The notes: a model not told the origin generated them from the sequence alone. Positions 24,434 to 33,775 are shown, counted from the first letter of the stretch. The stretch is DNA of 64,000 nt from Halopiger xanaduensis SH-6 (GCF_000217715.1 NC_015666.1:1376270-1440269), one strand, 5' to 3'. Program-made: numbers and translations.

Positions 24434-25750
24434 ATGGCTTCGAACGCAACAGCAGCAGACGTACCAGCGGGGACAGAGGCAGAGGACGAACCGGTCGACG
24501 AAGAATCGGCGCAGAAAACGGCGCTTCGGCAGCTCGAGCACGCCGCGGACCATCTCGAACTCGATCCGAACGTCGTCGAGCGGCTGAAACACCCGGCGCA
24601 CGTCCACGAGGTCAACGTGCCGATCGAGCGCGACGACGGCTCGCTCGAGGTCTACACCGGCTACCGGGTCCAGCACGATAGCGTGCGCGGGCCGTTCAAG
24701 GGCGGGCTGCGCTACCACCCCGAGGTCACGCGCGAGGAGTGTATCGGCCTCTCGATGTGGATGACCTGGAAGTGCGCGGTGATGGACATCCCCTTCGGCG
24801 GCGCGAAGGGCGGTATCATCGTCGATCCGAAGGACCTGAGCGAGGCCGAAACCGAGCGGCTCACCCGTCGGTTCACCGAGGAAATTCGCGACGCCATCGG
24901 GCCGAACAAGGACATTCCGGCGCCGGACATGGGGACGGACCCGCAGACGATGTCGTGGTTGATGGACGCCTACAGCATGCAACAGGGGGAGACGATCCCC
25001 GGCGTCGTCACCGGCAAACCGCCCGTCGTCGGCGGCAGCGAGGGCCGCGAGGAAGCCCCCGGTCGCAGCGTCGCGATCGTCACCCGCGAGGCCTGCGACT
25101 ACTACGACCAGCCTCTCGAGGAGACGACGGTCGCCGTTCAGGGGTTCGGCAGCGTCGGCGCGAACGCCGCGCGCCTCCTCGACGAGTGGGGCGCGACGGT
25201 CGTCGCGATCAGCGACGTCAACGGCGCCGCCTACGATCCGGACGGCATCCCCGTTCAGGAGATTCCCTCCCACGACGAGGAGCCCGAAGCTGTCACCGAG
25301 TACGCGAACGCCCACGCGGACCAGATCATCACCAACGAGAAGCTCCTGCAACTCGACGTGGACGTGCTGATCCCGGCCGCGATCGGGAACGTGATAACCG
25401 AGGCGAACGCCGACGACGTCCGCGCCTCGCTCGTCGTCGAGGGCGCGAACGGGCCGACGACCAGCGCCGCGGACGCGATCCTGACCGAGCGAGGCATCCC
25501 CGTGATCCCCGACATCCTGGCGAACGCGGGTGGCGTCACGGTGAGCTACTTCGAGTGGCTCCAGGACATCAACCGCCGCTCGTGGTCGCTCGAGCGCGTC
25601 AACAGCGAACTCGAGGCCGAGATGGAAGCGGCCTGGAACGCGGTCCAGCGGGAGGTCGACGACCGCGGCGTGACCTGGCGGGACGCGACGTACATCGTCG
25701 CGCTCGACCGGATCGGCCGCGCTCACGAGGCGCGCGGGCTCTGGCCCTGA
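24434..25750 (+). CDS. gdhB: Glutamate dehydrogenase
   Basis: A 438-residue Glu/Leu/Phe/Val dehydrogenase interconverting glutamate with 2-oxoglutarate and ammonia. Seen: glutamate-binding [14 protein letters not shown] near residue 75, catalytic Lys region [15 protein letters not shown] near 112, and the NAD(P)-binding Rossmann [13 protein letters not shown] near residue 238. Length is typical for the hexameric haloarchaeal enzyme, of which several paralogues usually occur per genome. A CATCGATATCGAT-like palindrome lies just before the start. Co-transcription with the preceding mini-protein is likely. Confidence 0.94.
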   Translation: MASNATAADVPAGTEAEDEPVDEESAQKTALRQLEHAADHLELDPNVVERLKHPAHVHEVNVPIERDDGSLEVYTGYRVQHDSVRGPFKGGLRYHPEVTREECIGLSMWMTWKCAVMDIPFGGAKGGIIVDPKDLSEAETERLTRRFTEEIRDAIGPNKDIPAPDMGTDPQTMSWLMDAYSMQQGETIPGVVTGKPPVVGGSEGREEAPGRSVAIVTREACDYYDQPLEETTVAVQGFGSVGANAARLLDEWGATVVAISDVNGAAYDPDGIPVQEIPSHDEEPEAVTEYANAHADQIITNEKLLQLDVDVLIPAAIGNVITEANADDVRASLVVEGANGPTTSAADAILTERGIPVIPDILANAGGVTVSYFEWLQDINRRSWSLERVNSELEAEMEAAWNAVQREVDDRGVTWRDATYIVALDRIGRAHEARGLWP

Positions 25751-25770
25751 CGCGTTCGGCCACTGTTTCT

Positions 25771-26124
25771 CTATCGCTCGTGACGCGAGTGACGAGTTCC
25801 GACCGCGACGGTTACGATTACCAGGAATCCGAGATACGTCACCAGTGCGCCCGCTATCGCTGATAAAACCGGTGCGGGTGCGACCCGCGCTCCGACGATG
25901 ATCACGACGACCGCGAGGATGACTGCTGCGACCTGAACGATCCGCTGTTCCCAGTACTCGCGAACGAGTTCGGGATCGCGGGCGGCGACGAGTTCGAACG
26001 CGAGCGTACCGGCCCCGCCGAGTACCGCAGCAGGCCACGAGACCGGTGCGCCGACGCGGACGAACGCAGCAATGGTCGCCGCAAGAACGAGTCCCGTCAG
26101 TCCGGCGTCGGTTCGAGCGCCCAT
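25771..26124 (-). CDS. Small membrane protein of unknown function
   Basis: A 117-residue protein with about four hydrophobic segments (residues 8-24, 28-47, 62-80 and 83-108) and a short basic tail, GTRHSRHER. The loop VAARDPELVREYWEQR between segments two and three is charged. I do not recognise a family. It converges with gdhB, whose stop is 20 bp away. The frame has the normal GC-rich third positions of neighbouring genes, which supports it being real. Confidence 0.65.
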   Translation of the reverse strand: MGARTDAGLTGLVLAATIAAFVRVGAPVSWPAAVLGGAGTLAFELVAARDPELVREYWEQRIVQVAAVILAVVVIIVGARVAPAPVLSAIAGALVTYLGFLVIVTVAVGTRHSRHER

Positions 26125-26220
26125 AGCGTTCGATTCGATGTCGACGTCTCCGCCGATGCCGTCTCGAGGCAGAACGTGCCTCGGGACGGCGACCCGCGAG
26201 ACGGGCCGCCCGCGATTACG

Positions 26221-27102
26221 TCACTCCCGGTACAAGCGCGCGCCCTCGCCGACGCGAGTCTGGTAGGCCCGGCTGTCGATCCCGACCGCCTCGAAGGCCT
26301 CGAGCATCGCCGACGCGACCGCCCGTTGATCGTGCTGGTGACAGACCGCCAGCACGCCCGGTCCGGCGCCGCTGACGGTGACGCCGGTTGCGCCCGCGTC
26401 GAGGGCGGCCGTGCGAACCTGCTCGTAGCCGTCGATCAGGCTGGTCCGCTTGGGAGTCACGATCGCGTCTTCCATCCCGCGACCCACGAGATCGGGGTCG
26501 TTTCGCGTCATTCCGACCGTCAGCGTGGCGGCGTTCCCGACGGTGTCGACGACGTCCTCGAGTGCCGCGCTGTCAGGGATGACGTCGCGCGCGTCGCGCG
26601 TCGAGACGGCCGTCTCGGGGAGGCAGGCGACGACGGGAATCTGCGCGTCGACCTGCGTGACGCCGTCGTCGGTCGCGATGGTAAAGCCGCCCAGTAAGGA
26701 GGGAGCGACGTTGTCGGCGTGGGCCTCGCCGGAGACGAGCGCCTCGCCCTCCGCGGCGATCGGGACGAGTTCCTCGCGGGTGTAGCCACGGTCGTAGAGG
26801 TCGTTGAGCGCGACGGCGGCGGCGGCCGCGCTCGCAGCCGAGGAGCCCAGCCCCGAGGAGGGACGGACGCCCTTGTCGATGTGGATGCGGGCCGGCGCGT
26901 CGAGCGCGTCGGCGACCGCACCGACGGTGTTTTGCGCCGGATCCTCGGGGATGTACTCGCTGCCGGCGCCGGTGACGGAAATCGTCGTTTTCGGCGCGCG
27001 TTCGACCCGGACGACGTCGGCGGGCGTGCCGAGAGCGACGCCGAAGACGTCGAAGCCGCTCCCGAGGTTCGCGCTCGTCGCCGGTGCCCGCACGGTGAGC
27101 AT
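26221..27102 (-). CDS. thrB: Homoserine kinase
   Basis: A 293-residue GHMP kinase that phosphorylates homoserine on the way to threonine. It starts MLTVRAPATSANLGSGFDVFG, whose ANLGSGFD is the first GHMP motif. The ATP-binding glycine loop PSSGLGSSAASAAAAAV is near residue 82, and the third motif TVSGAGPGVLAV is near 258. An upstream in-frame extension of 9 residues is possible, but the conserved start is the ATG at 27102. It is followed on the same strand, upstream, by an MFS gene 61 bp away. Confidence 0.93.
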   Translation of the reverse strand: MLTVRAPATSANLGSGFDVFGVALGTPADVVRVERAPKTTISVTGAGSEYIPEDPAQNTVGAVADALDAPARIHIDKGVRPSSGLGSSAASAAAAAVALNDLYDRGYTREELVPIAAEGEALVSGEAHADNVAPSLLGGFTIATDDGVTQVDAQIPVVACLPETAVSTRDARDVIPDSAALEDVVDTVGNAATLTVGMTRNDPDLVGRGMEDAIVTPKRTSLIDGYEQVRTAALDAGATGVTVSGAGPGVLAVCHQHDQRAVASAMLEAFEAVGIDSRAYQTRVGEGARLYRE

Positions 27103-27163
27103 GGCCAGTGGTTGCCACAGTGCGGCCAAAAAGGTAGCGAACGACGGCGGCGACGCTCCGTCC

Positions 27164-28429
27164 TCAGTCGTCCGCCTTCGCGTCGACCGTCCGCTCCGGG
27201 CCGACGAACCGGTCGAGTCCGGCGAGCAGCCCCGCCGAGAGGACGGTTCCGGCGAGCGCGAAGCCCGCGATCGTCAGGAAGAATCCGGTCGTAGAGAACG
27301 CCTCGAGGACGAAGCCGCCGACGGCGATGCTCGCCGAGCCGATGCCGAACTCCCCGAGGTAGGTGTAGCCGTAGGAGAGCCCGCGCGTGTCGGCCGGCGT
27401 GTAGACGGCGACGGCGTCCTGGTAGAACGGCTGGATCGCGAACAGGAAGAAGCCGAAGACGCCACAGAGCGCGACGATCGGCCCGAGCCCCATCTCCACG
27501 ACCGGGACGAACGCGAGCGCGAGCACGACGAAGACGGCGAAGAGCGCGGCGAGCCCGCGCTCCGGATCGACGCGGTCCGTGAGTTTCCCGCCCGCGTACT
27601 GGCCTGCCATGCCGACCACTAAGAGGCCGACGTAGATGTACCGGCTCGGCTCGATCCCCTCGAGGTCGGCCGGGAGCGGCAGCGCCTCGATCGCAGGTGC
27701 GCTGTGGAGGATCTCGGGGAGGTAGGTGAGCATCCCGCGGTAGTACAGCCCCTCGAAGGCGACGATGACGAAGATCAGCGCGAAGGCGCTCGCGAACAGC
27801 GTCCGGGAGTTCGTCAAGAGCTCCGACAGCGACAGGGCCTCGTCGGCGCCGGCCTCGACGTCGCCGTCGACGGCCGCGGTCGGATCGAACTCGGCCGTGA
27901 GTCCGTACAGCACCGCGAGGAGTCCGGGAATCGCGAGCAGCGCCACGACGAGTCGCCACTCGAGGACGATCAACAGCGTCGCGGCGACGAACGGGCCCAG
28001 CGCGATGCCGACGTTGCCGGCGATGCCGTGCCAGGCGAAGACCGTCCCGCGTTCCGCGACGCCGGTGCTGATCAGCGAGAGGCCGGCGGGGTGGTAGACG
28101 CTCGCGGCGACGCCCCACAGGATCAGGCCGACGGCGACGGCGTAGATCGAGGTGCCGACCGAGAGCAGCAGGAAGGCGACGCTCATTCCGCCGAGACAGC
28201 ACAGGATGAGCCGCTTCGGGCCGTACCGGTCGGCGAGAATCCCGCCGGGCAGCGCGCCGGCGCCGAAGGGCGCGTAGCCGAGCGCGACGATGAGGCCGAA
28301 CAGGGCGACGCCGACGTCGAACTCGTTCAGCCAGACGACGAGAAAGATCGGGATCGACGTCTCGAACCAGTGAACCAGCGCGTGCCCGGCCATCGTGAAG
28401 CCGGCTATCGAACGATCGTTCGCGTCCAT
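27164..28429 (-). CDS. MFS transporter
   Basis: A 421-residue major facilitator protein with twelve predicted membrane helices and a charged loop at about 195-220 between the two halves. The motif GGILADRYGPKRLIL near residue 62 is the signature loop between helices 2 and 3, echoed by GGKLTDRVDPERGLAA in the second half. The N-terminus DANDRSIAGFTMAGHALVHW and overall pattern recall the FsmR/CynX-like sugar or drug carriers of archaea, but the substrate is not evident. No biosynthetic partner is adjacent apart from thrB downstream. Confidence 0.88.
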   Translation of the reverse strand: MDANDRSIAGFTMAGHALVHWFETSIPIFLVVWLNEFDVGVALFGLIVALGYAPFGAGALPGGILADRYGPKRLILCCLGGMSVAFLLLSVGTSIYAVAVGLILWGVAASVYHPAGLSLISTGVAERGTVFAWHGIAGNVGIALGPFVAATLLIVLEWRLVVALLAIPGLLAVLYGLTAEFDPTAAVDGDVEAGADEALSLSELLTNSRTLFASAFALIFVIVAFEGLYYRGMLTYLPEILHSAPAIEALPLPADLEGIEPSRYIYVGLLVVGMAGQYAGGKLTDRVDPERGLAALFAVFVVLALAFVPVVEMGLGPIVALCGVFGFFLFAIQPFYQDAVAVYTPADTRGLSYGYTYLGEFGIGSASIAVGGFVLEAFSTTGFFLTIAGFALAGTVLSAGLLAGLDRFVGPERTVDAKADD

Positions 28430-28557
28430 TCCTCCTTAAAACCGCGGCCCTCCGCGCACTTAGCCGCTTGGGAGGCGCCGAAATCAGCCGGATCGTTGCG
28501 TGAAAGGGTGGGTGTCGCTTGCGATCAGGGACAGGTGAGCATCCGGTTAGGAGGAAA

Positions 28558-29172
28558 TCACGCGGCCGTTTGATCGCCGTCCGAATCCGCGTCGCCCTCG
28601 CCGACGCCGACCGCCTGCGAGACGTCGACGTCGTCGGGGTCGTCTTGCCCGCCGATGACGAGTTCGCCCTCCTCGTTCTCGACGTAGACGTCGTCGGCGA
28701 ACCCGCCCTCGGCGTGGGGGTGCTCGGGCTCCTCGAGTTTCTCGGGCGTCGAGGGGGCCTCGGGCAGCCCCTCCGGCGGCGCGAACTGGCCGAGCGGGTC
28801 GTCGATCGTGATGTCCCACCGCTCGAAAAAGTCCCCGTAGCGCTCGTAGTGGTCCTCGAGTTCGTCGCCCGGGAACTCCATCATCTCGGTCCAGCCGTGG
28901 TTGTAGAAGTCGAAGTTGGCCTGGACGTGGGTTATCTCGCGGGCTTCGGCCTCGGAGTAGCCGTCCTTGAGCGCGCGCAGGTAGGTGTCGACCGTCGCGT
29001 CGAAGAGGGCGTCGAGATGGGCCTCGCGCTCGTCGGCGTGGTCCGGGTCCGCCTTCCCGAGGAAGACCTTCGTGTGCATGCGGACGAGTCCCGACTTGGC
29101 GACCGACCGGACGACCGGCGTCTCGAGTGCCTTTCGCGAGGCGAAGTGACGCGCGTTCTGGCGGAGTTTCAT
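28558..29172 (-). CDS. DUF6149 family protein
   Basis: A 204-residue soluble acidic protein, helical in its first 125 residues (LRQNARHFASRKALETPVVR at the start) and disordered at the C-terminus, which is rich in Asp and Glu. I recognise it as a conserved haloarchaeal family without known function (DUF6149). It lacks catalytic motifs. ATG 29172 follows a CTTTACGC box and is preferred to an upstream in-frame extension. It stands divergent from the FAD oxidoreductase gene, with about 300 bp between them. Confidence 0.75.
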   Translation of the reverse strand: MKLRQNARHFASRKALETPVVRSVAKSGLVRMHTKVFLGKADPDHADEREAHLDALFDATVDTYLRALKDGYSEAEAREITHVQANFDFYNHGWTEMMEFPGDELEDHYERYGDFFERWDITIDDPLGQFAPPEGLPEAPSTPEKLEEPEHPHAEGGFADDVYVENEEGELVIGGQDDPDDVDVSQAVGVGEGDADSDGDQTAA

Positions 29173-29479
29173 AGCCCGTCGTACGGACGGTAGCGTAAAG
29201 AACGGTTCGGACAACAGCGTAGGCCGGCGGCGGCGCGCGGTGTCGCGCGGCAACGGTGCGCCTCACGCGCTCGAGCGAGTGCGGCCAGTTCGTTGACGAC
29301 TAGGGTCGGAGGTTGGTGCAATACTTGCTGGTATAAATACCCCGTCGTATGACCCGTCAAATTATATGATTCCCGCCCCCTGATCGGTCGAACCGGACAA
29401 TCGTTTGGACCGTTCAGCGGGCCAGTCAAAATAGACGAGATAGCAACCCACTTTAACCCGCATTACGAACGGTCCGGAT
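29173..29479. promoter_or_regulatory. Long divergent intergenic region with palindromic TATA element
   Basis: Contains GGTATAAATACC (about 29330-29341), a palindrome that could work as a TATA box in either direction, and a second box CTTTAACC (about 29452-29459) correctly placed for the FAD oxidoreductase. Between them lie only two tiny ORFs of 6 and 5 codons that overlap each other. An unannotated short RNA starting near 29362 is possible. Confidence 0.35.
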
Positions 29480-30718
29480 ATGACAGAGTACGTCATCATC
29501 GGTGACGGGATCTCTGGCAGTTCGGCTGCCGAGACCCTCCGGGAGGAAGATCCGGACGCGAAGATTACCGTCATCACCGATGAGGGGGAAGCACTGTATA
29601 ACCGCATTCTGATCAAGGAACACGCGAAAGGGAAGCTTCCCGAGGCCCCCATCTCCATCCACGACGAGGACTGGTACGACGAGCGCGACATCGACCTCTC
29701 CCTGAACACGCACGTCACGTCGGTCGACACCGACGACAAGACCGTCCACACCCACGAGGGCGAGGCAATCGGCTACGATAAGCTACTGATCGCAACCGGC
29801 GGTACTCCGACCCAGCTGCCGGTCGAGAACAGCGACGCCGAGGGCGTCCACCACTTCTGGACCTTCCAGGACGCACGACGCATCCGCAAGGCCGCCGAGA
29901 ATTCCGAAGACGCCGTCATCGTCGGCGCCGGCCTACTCGGCATCGACTTCGCGGCGGTCTGTGGCGCGCAGGGCATCGAGGGCAAGTACCTGATGCGCGG
30001 CGACCGCTGGTGGCGCTACGCGCTCTCCGGGGACGGCGCGGAGATCATGCACGACGGCATGCGCGAGAAGGGCGTCGAACCCGTCTTCGACAGCGGCGTC
30101 GACCGCTTCGAGGTCGACGACGATGGCCACGTCGAAGCCGCGATCGACCCGAACGGCGACCGCTTCGAGTGCGACTGGGCGGGCGTCGCCATCGGCCTGA
30201 CCTTCAACACCGAGTTCCTGCGCGGCAGCGGCATCGAGCAGGACAACGGCATCGTCGTCGACGAGTACATGCAGACCAACCTCGAGGACGTCTACGCGGC
30301 CGGCGACCTCACCCGGTTCTACGACGTCCTGCTCGGCGAGCAGGCCCAGAACGGCTCCTGGGGCTCGGCCAAGGAGCAGGGTCGCGTCGCCGCGGTCAAC
30401 ATGGCCGCCGACGCCGAGGACGAGGAGTTCGAGTGGGTCTCCTCCTACTCTATCACGCACTTCGATTTCCCCTTCCTCTCGTTCGGTCACCCGACGCTGG
30501 GCGACGAGCACGCCGAGCGCAAGTACAGCGACACCGAGTGGCGCCGCATCGCCTTCAAGGACGGCAAGATCGTCGGCGGCGTCCTCATCGGCGATCTCTC
30601 GCCCCAGAGCAAGTTCAAGCAGCTGATGCGCGAACAGCGCGAGGTCGCCGACCAGAAGGAGGTCCTGCTCGAGAAGCAGGTCGACCTCGACGAGCTCGCA
30701 CCCGCACAGGAACAGTAA
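29480..30718 (+). CDS. NAD(P)/FAD-dependent oxidoreductase (nitrite/rubredoxin reductase-like)
   Basis: A 412-residue flavoprotein of the NirB-N-terminal/rubredoxin reductase type. FAD Rossmann motif VIIGDGISGSSAAETL is at the N-terminus, with GDG in place of the usual GAG. LLIATGGTP is near residue 103, the NAD-binding AVIVGAGLLGIDFA near 147, and the second FAD motif VYAAGDLTRF near 275. The last 40 residues form an acidic helix. It is followed by an NrfD-like membrane gene 245 bp downstream; I infer, but cannot show, that the two transfer electrons to or from the quinone pool. Confidence 0.83.
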   Translation: MTEYVIIGDGISGSSAAETLREEDPDAKITVITDEGEALYNRILIKEHAKGKLPEAPISIHDEDWYDERDIDLSLNTHVTSVDTDDKTVHTHEGEAIGYDKLLIATGGTPTQLPVENSDAEGVHHFWTFQDARRIRKAAENSEDAVIVGAGLLGIDFAAVCGAQGIEGKYLMRGDRWWRYALSGDGAEIMHDGMREKGVEPVFDSGVDRFEVDDDGHVEAAIDPNGDRFECDWAGVAIGLTFNTEFLRGSGIEQDNGIVVDEYMQTNLEDVYAAGDLTRFYDVLLGEQAQNGSWGSAKEQGRVAAVNMAADAEDEEFEWVSSYSITHFDFPFLSFGHPTLGDEHAERKYSDTEWRRIAFKDGKIVGGVLIGDLSPQSKFKQLMREQREVADQKEVLLEKQVDLDELAPAQEQ

Positions 30719-30963
30719 GCCGGACTGAGGCTCCCGTCTTTTCGTTGCGTTCGGTTTTCGATCCCGTCACCGAGGGTGTCGCTCCCGTCCGCGCCGTTCG
30801 TAATCGGTTTCGTCGGTTTCGCGCGGCCGTCGCCGTGTTCGTCCGATCGTTCTACGGCGATCGTCGGTTCTGGCTGCCACAGCCGCGAGTCGACGACGTG
30901 CTTGCACACACAACCTGCGAAACGAAATGCGTGGCTGGGGTAGGCACGGGAGACTCTCGCACG

Positions 30964-32304
30964 ATGAGCACGAAAACGCCGAGCAGAGCCGACATTCTGC
31001 GTCCGATCACGAGCACGTCGCGGAAGTACTACGCGCTGGTCGCCGTCGCCGGGTTGGCCCTCGGCGTCTTCCTGATCGGCTGGGCCTACCAGCTCCAGCA
31101 GGGGCTGGCCGTCACCGGCCTCTCCGACTGGGGGACCGGCGGCGGCGTCACCTGGGGCGTCTACATCGGCGCGTTCATCTGGTGGGTTGGGATCGCCCAC
31201 GGCGGGATCATCCTCTCGGCCGCCGTGCGGCTGCTCGGCATGGAACGGTACATGCCGGTCGCTCGCCTCGCCGAGATGCTGACGCTGGCCGGCCTCTCCG
31301 CGGCCGGCTTCTACATTCTGGTCCACATGGGTCGCCCGGATCGGATGGTCACGAGCGTCATCGGTCACTACCACATCACGGTCAACAACTCGCCGCTGGT
31401 GTGGGACGTGACCGTCATCACGGCATACTTCGTCCTGACCGCGACCTACCTCTCGCTGACGCTACGGTACGACGTTCACCGACTGCGCGATCAACTCCCG
31501 GACTACTTCGACCCCATCTACGCGGTCATGACGCTCGGCTACTCCGAGCGCGAGGACGAGATCGTCCAGCGGATGGTCTGGTGGCTCGCGCTGGCGATCA
31601 TCATCATGGCTCCGCTCCTGCTCCACGGCGGGGTCATCCCGTGGCTGTTCGCGGTGCTGCCGACCTACCCGCGCTGGTTCGGCGGCGTGCAGGGCCCGCA
31701 GTTCCTCACGATCGCGCTCACGTCCGCGATCAGCGGCGTCATCATCCTTTCCTACAGCTTCCGTCGAGCGTACGACTGGGAGCACATCATCACCGACGAC
31801 ATCTTCCGCGGCCTGACGCTCTGGCTCGGGTTCTTTTGCCTGCTGTTCCTCTGGCTCCAGCTCCAGCAGGTGACGACCGGTACGTTCTCCCCGCCCACCG
31901 GCCTCGGCCACACCTGGGAGGCGACCCTCGAGCAGCCGGCCTACATCCTCTCGATGACGCTGGTCGGCCTCGTGCTGGCGTACATCTTTGCCCAGACGAT
32001 CCGGCCGGCGCTGTTCTCAAAGACGCGCGCGCTCATCTGCGCGTTCGCCGTCCTCACCGCGACGCTGCTCGAGAAGATCCTGTTCGTCATCGAGGGCTTC
32101 TTCCATCCCGTGTTCGACATTTACGCGGCGACGCCGGGGACGTACGTGCCGAGTTTGATCGAACTCGCCTCGCTCGCGGGGACGATCGGCCTGGTGGCGC
32201 TGTTCTTCCTGAGTCTCGCCAAGGTGGTTCCGGTCGTCGAACTCCACGCGGTCGAACACCTTCGAGAAGACCACGACCACGAGGATACCGTGATGGAGGA
32301 CTGA
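30964..32304 (+). CDS. nrfD: NrfD/PsrC-type membrane quinone oxidoreductase subunit
   Basis: A 446-residue polytopic protein with about ten membrane helices, of the NrfD/polysulfide reductase PsrC family, which exchanges electrons between quinones and a periplasmic iron-sulfur protein. Recognisable are YYALVAVAGLALGVFLIGWA at the start, WGVYIGAFIWWVGIAHGG near residue 65 and the conserved GRPDR loop near residue 122. The C-terminus is His/Asp-rich. In most loci it is next to a ferredoxin-like subunit and a molybdopterin enzyme; neither is in this window, so it is an orphan. ATG 30964 is the first codon before homology. Confidence 0.88.
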   Translation: MSTKTPSRADILRPITSTSRKYYALVAVAGLALGVFLIGWAYQLQQGLAVTGLSDWGTGGGVTWGVYIGAFIWWVGIAHGGIILSAAVRLLGMERYMPVARLAEMLTLAGLSAAGFYILVHMGRPDRMVTSVIGHYHITVNNSPLVWDVTVITAYFVLTATYLSLTLRYDVHRLRDQLPDYFDPIYAVMTLGYSEREDEIVQRMVWWLALAIIIMAPLLLHGGVIPWLFAVLPTYPRWFGGVQGPQFLTIALTSAISGVIILSYSFRRAYDWEHIITDDIFRGLTLWLGFFCLLFLWLQLQQVTTGTFSPPTGLGHTWEATLEQPAYILSMTLVGLVLAYIFAQTIRPALFSKTRALICAFAVLTATLLEKILFVIEGFFHPVFDIYAATPGTYVPSLIELASLAGTIGLVALFFLSLAKVVPVVELHAVEHLREDHDHEDTVMED

Positions 32305-32497
32305 GGCTGCGGTTCCGGGAACGCTGCGTCTTTTCCGCTGCTCGACCGTCTCGATTCGGTTTTCGATCCGTACCGTGCTGTCCCGTGAACTGCAAGCGAC
32401 GCGCTCGCGATGCGTCTACAGTTCGAAGCCCGACGAAGACGAAACGACTGCGCCGGCCGCTCGCTTCCGGTCGGCACGCTGTACGCCGTCGCAACCG

Positions 32498-32647
32498 CTA
32501 CTCCGAGTAGCCCTCCTGCAGGAACGTCCCTTCGGTCTCGTACATCGAGACCAACTCCTCGACGAGTTCCTCGGGGGATTGGCCCGCCTCGCAGTGGCTC
32601 TCGAGTCGGTCCATCAGGTCGTCGCTGATTTCGAGTGTCTGGGTCAT
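32498..32647 (-). CDS. Small VapB-like/DUF7557-type protein
   Basis: A 49-residue protein beginning MTQTLEISDDLMDRLESHCE, with the short beta strand plus helix pattern of ribbon-helix-helix antitoxins and DUF7557 proteins common in haloarchaea. The C-terminus (LQEGYSE) is a short acidic tail. No VapC-type PIN toxin gene is adjacent, so it may be a free regulator. A GTG-initiated 10-codon ORF with a GGGAGGT ribosome site overlaps its start as ATGA. Confidence 0.65.
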   Translation of the reverse strand: MTQTLEISDDLMDRLESHCEAGQSPEELVEELVSMYETEGTFLQEGYSE

Positions 32648-32676
32648 GGTTGGATGGGGTTAGGGTCGTGATCCAC
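32644..32676 (-). other. 10-codon GTG upstream ORF before the VapB-like gene
   Basis: GTG 32676 is preceded by GGGAGGT (32680-32686) and ends in TGA overlapping the next ATG. It is the weakest member of the coupled upstream ORF set because it relies on a GTG start. Confidence 0.25.
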
Positions 32677-32862
32677 GGGACCTCCCGAACGCGGTCGCCC
32701 GTTCGTCCGCGCGGCCGCGGAAGCCTCGTTTCGGGCCCACGTCGGACACGGGTTTGTACTATTCCCTTGCAGTAAAGTCGTCGCGTCCGCCCGCGTCCGC
32801 CAACCGGCGGCCGGCAGCGGACGGGCCAGCGTTTACCCCCGGTCTCGTCGTAGCCGTCGAGT

Positions 32863-33102
32863 ATGACGGCACCGTTAACGGACGACGAGGTCGGAAAGAC
32901 GGTCGTCGACGCGGAAGGCAAAGAACTCGGCATCGTTGCGAAAGTCAACGGGTCGCGGGCCTACGTGGACCCGAACCCGTCGCTCACCGAACAGTTCATG
33001 GCGTCGCTCGGCTGGGAAGGCGACGACGAGGAAGACTACATCGTCACCGAGGACATGCTCGAGTCGGTCGGCGAGGAGATCGTACTGCGGGGCGAGATCT
33101 GA
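32863..33102 (+). CDS. PRC-barrel domain protein
   Basis: A 79-residue single-domain PRC barrel, a beta-barrel fold shared with RimM and the photosynthetic reaction-centre H subunit. Motifs: LTDDEVGKTVVDAEGKELG at the start and VTEDMLESVGEEIVLRGE at the end. In haloarchaea such free-standing barrels are common and are thought to bind RNA or ribosomal components, but the role here is not known. ATG 32863 is about 30 nt after a CGTTTACCC box. It is followed by cheD on the same strand, 181 bp away. Confidence 0.85.
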   Translation: MTAPLTDDEVGKTVVDAEGKELGIVAKVNGSRAYVDPNPSLTEQFMASLGWEGDDEEDYIVTEDMLESVGEEIVLRGEI

Positions 33103-33283
33103 TCGAGCCGCCGAAGCAGGGAGTTTCGAGTCGGTAGCGACGCGCTCGTTTTACCGACGGCTATCACCGTCGGCAGCCGTTCGCCCGGCGCACGGAGGTG
33201 ACGGCCGGAAAGGCTACCACAGAGCAACGGCGACTATGCCCAAGGGGGCGGTCGGGGGTGGGACCTGCAAACGAGGTGATTCC

Positions 33284-33775
33284 GTGGTCGACAGCGAATA
33301 CGAGTGCATACCCGTCGGAGTCGCGGAGTACGCCGTCACCGGCGAAACCCGACCGCTGAAGACGAGCGGCGTGGGATCGTGCGTAGCCGTGGCGCTCCAC
33401 GATCCTGACCACGAAGTGAGCGGCCTCTTGCATTTCATGCTCCCCGAGTCCGACTCGCGGACCCGCCCCGAACCCGACGCGAAGTTCGCCGATACCGGCC
33501 TCGAGGCGATGCTCGACGAGTTCGAGCGCGAGGGCGGCGTCCCGGATCGCTCGTGGGCGAAACTCGTCGGCGGAGCGACGATGATCGAGTTCAGCGGCGC
33601 CGGCGGATCGATCGGCGACCAGAACGTGGCCGCCGCGAAGGCGCTGCTCGAGGCCTACGGGATTCCCGTGCGTGCGGTCGAGGTCGGCGGCAGCGCCGGG
33701 CGTTCGATCACGTTCGACCCGAGCAGCGGAGACGTCGTGATCAGGACTGCCGGCGGCACTATCGTTCGAAAGTAG
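33284..33775 (+). CDS. cheD: Chemotaxis protein CheD (receptor glutamine deamidase)
   Basis: A 163-residue CheD, which deamidates glutamines on chemoreceptors and binds CheC to adjust CheA activity. The catalytic Cys is in KTSGVGSCVAVALHD, the His in SGLLHFMLPESD, and the helper Thr in the same loop. The core AKFADTGLEAMLDEFE and VGGSAGRSI is conserved. GTG 33284 was selected because GAGGTGAT precedes it by 3-4 nt; an in-frame ATG at 33236 would add 16 residues. The gene stands alone, outside any che cluster. The nearest signal-related gene in this window is the globin-coupled transducer at 52430. Confidence 0.85.
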   Translation: MVDSEYECIPVGVAEYAVTGETRPLKTSGVGSCVAVALHDPDHEVSGLLHFMLPESDSRTRPEPDAKFADTGLEAMLDEFEREGGVPDRSWAKLVGGATMIEFSGAGGSIGDQNVAAAKALLEAYGIPVRAVEVGGSAGRSITFDPSSGDVVIRTAGGTIVRK

